Shown in pieces: positions 5,976-6,680 of a stretch of DNA of 6,680 bases. This DNA comes from Spirochaetota bacterium (lineage in GTDB: Bacteria > Spirochaetota > Spirochaetia > Treponematales > Treponemataceae), in contig JAKJFV010000090.1 of NCBI GenBank assembly GCA_022704725.1, forward strand, positions 1 to 6,680, written 5' to 3'. The position numbers were made by a program, and so were the translations under genes. Under the pieces are notes generated by a model. That model saw only the letters and a list, made by a program, of their open reading frames with translations. It searched no databases and was not told where the DNA came from. Numbering within the stretch: position 1 is the first letter of the stretch; each line of letters begins with the position of its first letter.

Positions 5976-5984
5976 TGGTATAAT
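5976..5984 (+). promoter_or_regulatory. Extended -10 promoter of the YhhN-family gene
   Basis: TGGTATAAT is a perfect extended -10 element (TGn before TATAAT at 5979-5984). No good -35 is present at 16-18 bp (the region around 5956-5961 reads ATCTTA). The predicted start at about 5991 leaves an 18-nt leader, with an AAGGGG-like ribosome site (5991-5996) at its very 5' end, 12 nt from the ATG. Confidence 0.6.
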
Positions 5985-6008
5985 ACAGGAAAGGGGCTTT
6001 ATATTTTT

Positions 6009-6680
6009 ATGTATTTTAAAGAGATTTTACTTTTTTTCATTCCTTTTTTGATTGTGTCTGTTTTACATCTGTATTTTTGTATCCGCTTAAAAAAAAGACC
6101 TGCAGACATACTAAAAATAGCACTCATGCCCTCTCTTTTACTGCCTGTTTATGCAGCCTGGCTTACAGATTATCTGCCGCTCAATAATCTGGCCCTTTTG
6201 ACAGGAGCACTAGTAGGCGCTTGGGCAGGCGATTTCTTTTTAATAAAACCTGTCTCTAAAAAAAAGTTTTTTTACGGCCTGATTGCATTTTTCCTAAGCC
6301 ATATTTTTTATTTATCAATTTTTATGCCGTCATCCAATGCAGAATTAATACCTATAACTATAAATATAGGTATTGCTTCTGCTTACAGTCTTCTTACTGC
6401 AGGTATTTATGTTTTTATAGGTAAACCTAAAGGGCTGCGGGGGCTTGCATCAATTTTGTATACCATCATGCTTTTTTTACTGCAGTACAGCTGTCTATCT
6501 CCTTTATTTGTTAATTTTTTTATTGAACAGAGACCTCTTAACTTCTCCCGTATGTTATTAGTATTGGGTGTCTTTTTATTTACAATTTCTGATATAATTC
6601 TAGCATACAGCTTATTCAAAAGAGAATTTAAGCATTCCCGATTTTCGGTAATGAGCACCTACATACTTGCACAATTTTTT
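6009..6680 (+). CDS. YhhN/TMEM86-family membrane protein, putative lysoplasmalogenase, C-terminus cut by window edge
   Basis: The frame is open from the ATG at 6009 to the right edge (224 codons, no stop). The protein is very hydrophobic with about eight predicted membrane segments (approximately 4-25, 36-55, 60-80, 87-105, 112-137, 143-162, 181-202, 212-224). Family patterns are visible: TGALVGAWAGDFFL (65-78) with Asp75, GLIAFFLSHIFYL (90-102) with His98 and Tyr101, GVFLFTISDIILAYSLF (187-203) with Ser194-Asp195, and TYILAQFF at the end. YhhN/TMEM86 proteins include lysoplasmalogenases that cleave the vinyl-ether bond of lysoplasmalogens, and conserved aspartates are proposed to be catalytic. 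Usual family lengths suggest only a short piece is missing. Plasmalogens occur in many anaerobes, so the activity is plausible, but it is inferred from family membership only. It is divergent from oadGAB with its own promoter; no functional link between them is evident. Confidence 0.75.
   Translation, partial: MYFKEILLFFIPFLIVSVLHLYFCIRLKKRPADILKIALMPSLLLPVYAAWLTDYLPLNNLALLTGALVGAWAGDFFLIKPVSKKKFFYGLIAFFLSHIFYLSIFMPSSNAELIPITINIGIASAYSLLTAGIYVFIGKPKGLRGLASILYTIMLFLLQYSCLSPLFVNFFIEQRPLNFSRMLLVLGVFLFTISDIILAYSLFKREFKHSRFSVMSTYILAQFF

Noticed and set aside
6407..6658. Minus-strand open frame of 83 codons opposite the YhhN-family gene
   Set aside because: It lies wholly antisense to a well-supported membrane protein, has no ribosome site of note and no recognisable domain; its composition is what a mirrored AT-rich membrane gene gives.

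Overview
The window looks like chromosomal DNA from an anaerobic, host-associated spirochaete, most likely a Treponema. The main reasons are the pairing of a TPR lipoprotein of the TatT type with a TRAP substrate-binding protein (a pairing described in Treponema pallidum as Tp0956/Tp0957), moderate-to-low GC, relaxed spirochaetal lipobox usage, and a Na+-pumping oxaloacetate decarboxylase. The genus is an inference from gene content; no search was possible.

Layout from left to right. (1) Positions 1-2033, minus strand: a tatT lipoprotein gene followed 31 nt later by a TRAP-type periplasmic solute-binding protein gene that runs off the left edge. A near-consensus promoter lies directly against the tatT start codon, so the transcript is probably leaderless. 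(2) Positions 2041-2162: that promoter plus a strong rho-independent terminator that ends the next operon. (3) Positions 2163-5874, minus strand: a tight oadG-oadA-oadB operon (transcribed in that order) encoding the gamma, alpha and beta subunits of a biotin-dependent, sodium-pumping oxaloacetate decarboxylase. (4) Positions 5875-6008: a divergent control region with an oad promoter, an imperfect hairpin in the oad leader and an extended -10 promoter for the gene on the other strand. (5) Positions 6009 to the right edge, plus strand: a multi-pass membrane protein of the YhhN/TMEM86 (lysoplasmalogenase) family, cut just before its end.

How the genes work together: OadA moves the carboxyl group of oxaloacetate to biotin and releases pyruvate. 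OadB decarboxylates carboxybiotin and exports Na+, and OadG holds the complex together. The resulting Na+ gradient could in principle drive a Na+-coupled TRAP importer of the kind the left-hand genes belong to, but the two units have separate promoters and the link is speculative.

The most unusual feature is OadA itself. It carries two complete biotinyl domains in tandem, each with its own target lysine, preceded by two copies of a short VNVNGTAYNV element; typical family members have one of each. OadB also has an N-terminal extension of roughly 95 residues, and OadG lacks histidine and cysteine altogether. I saw no mobile elements, CRISPR arrays, tRNA or rRNA genes.
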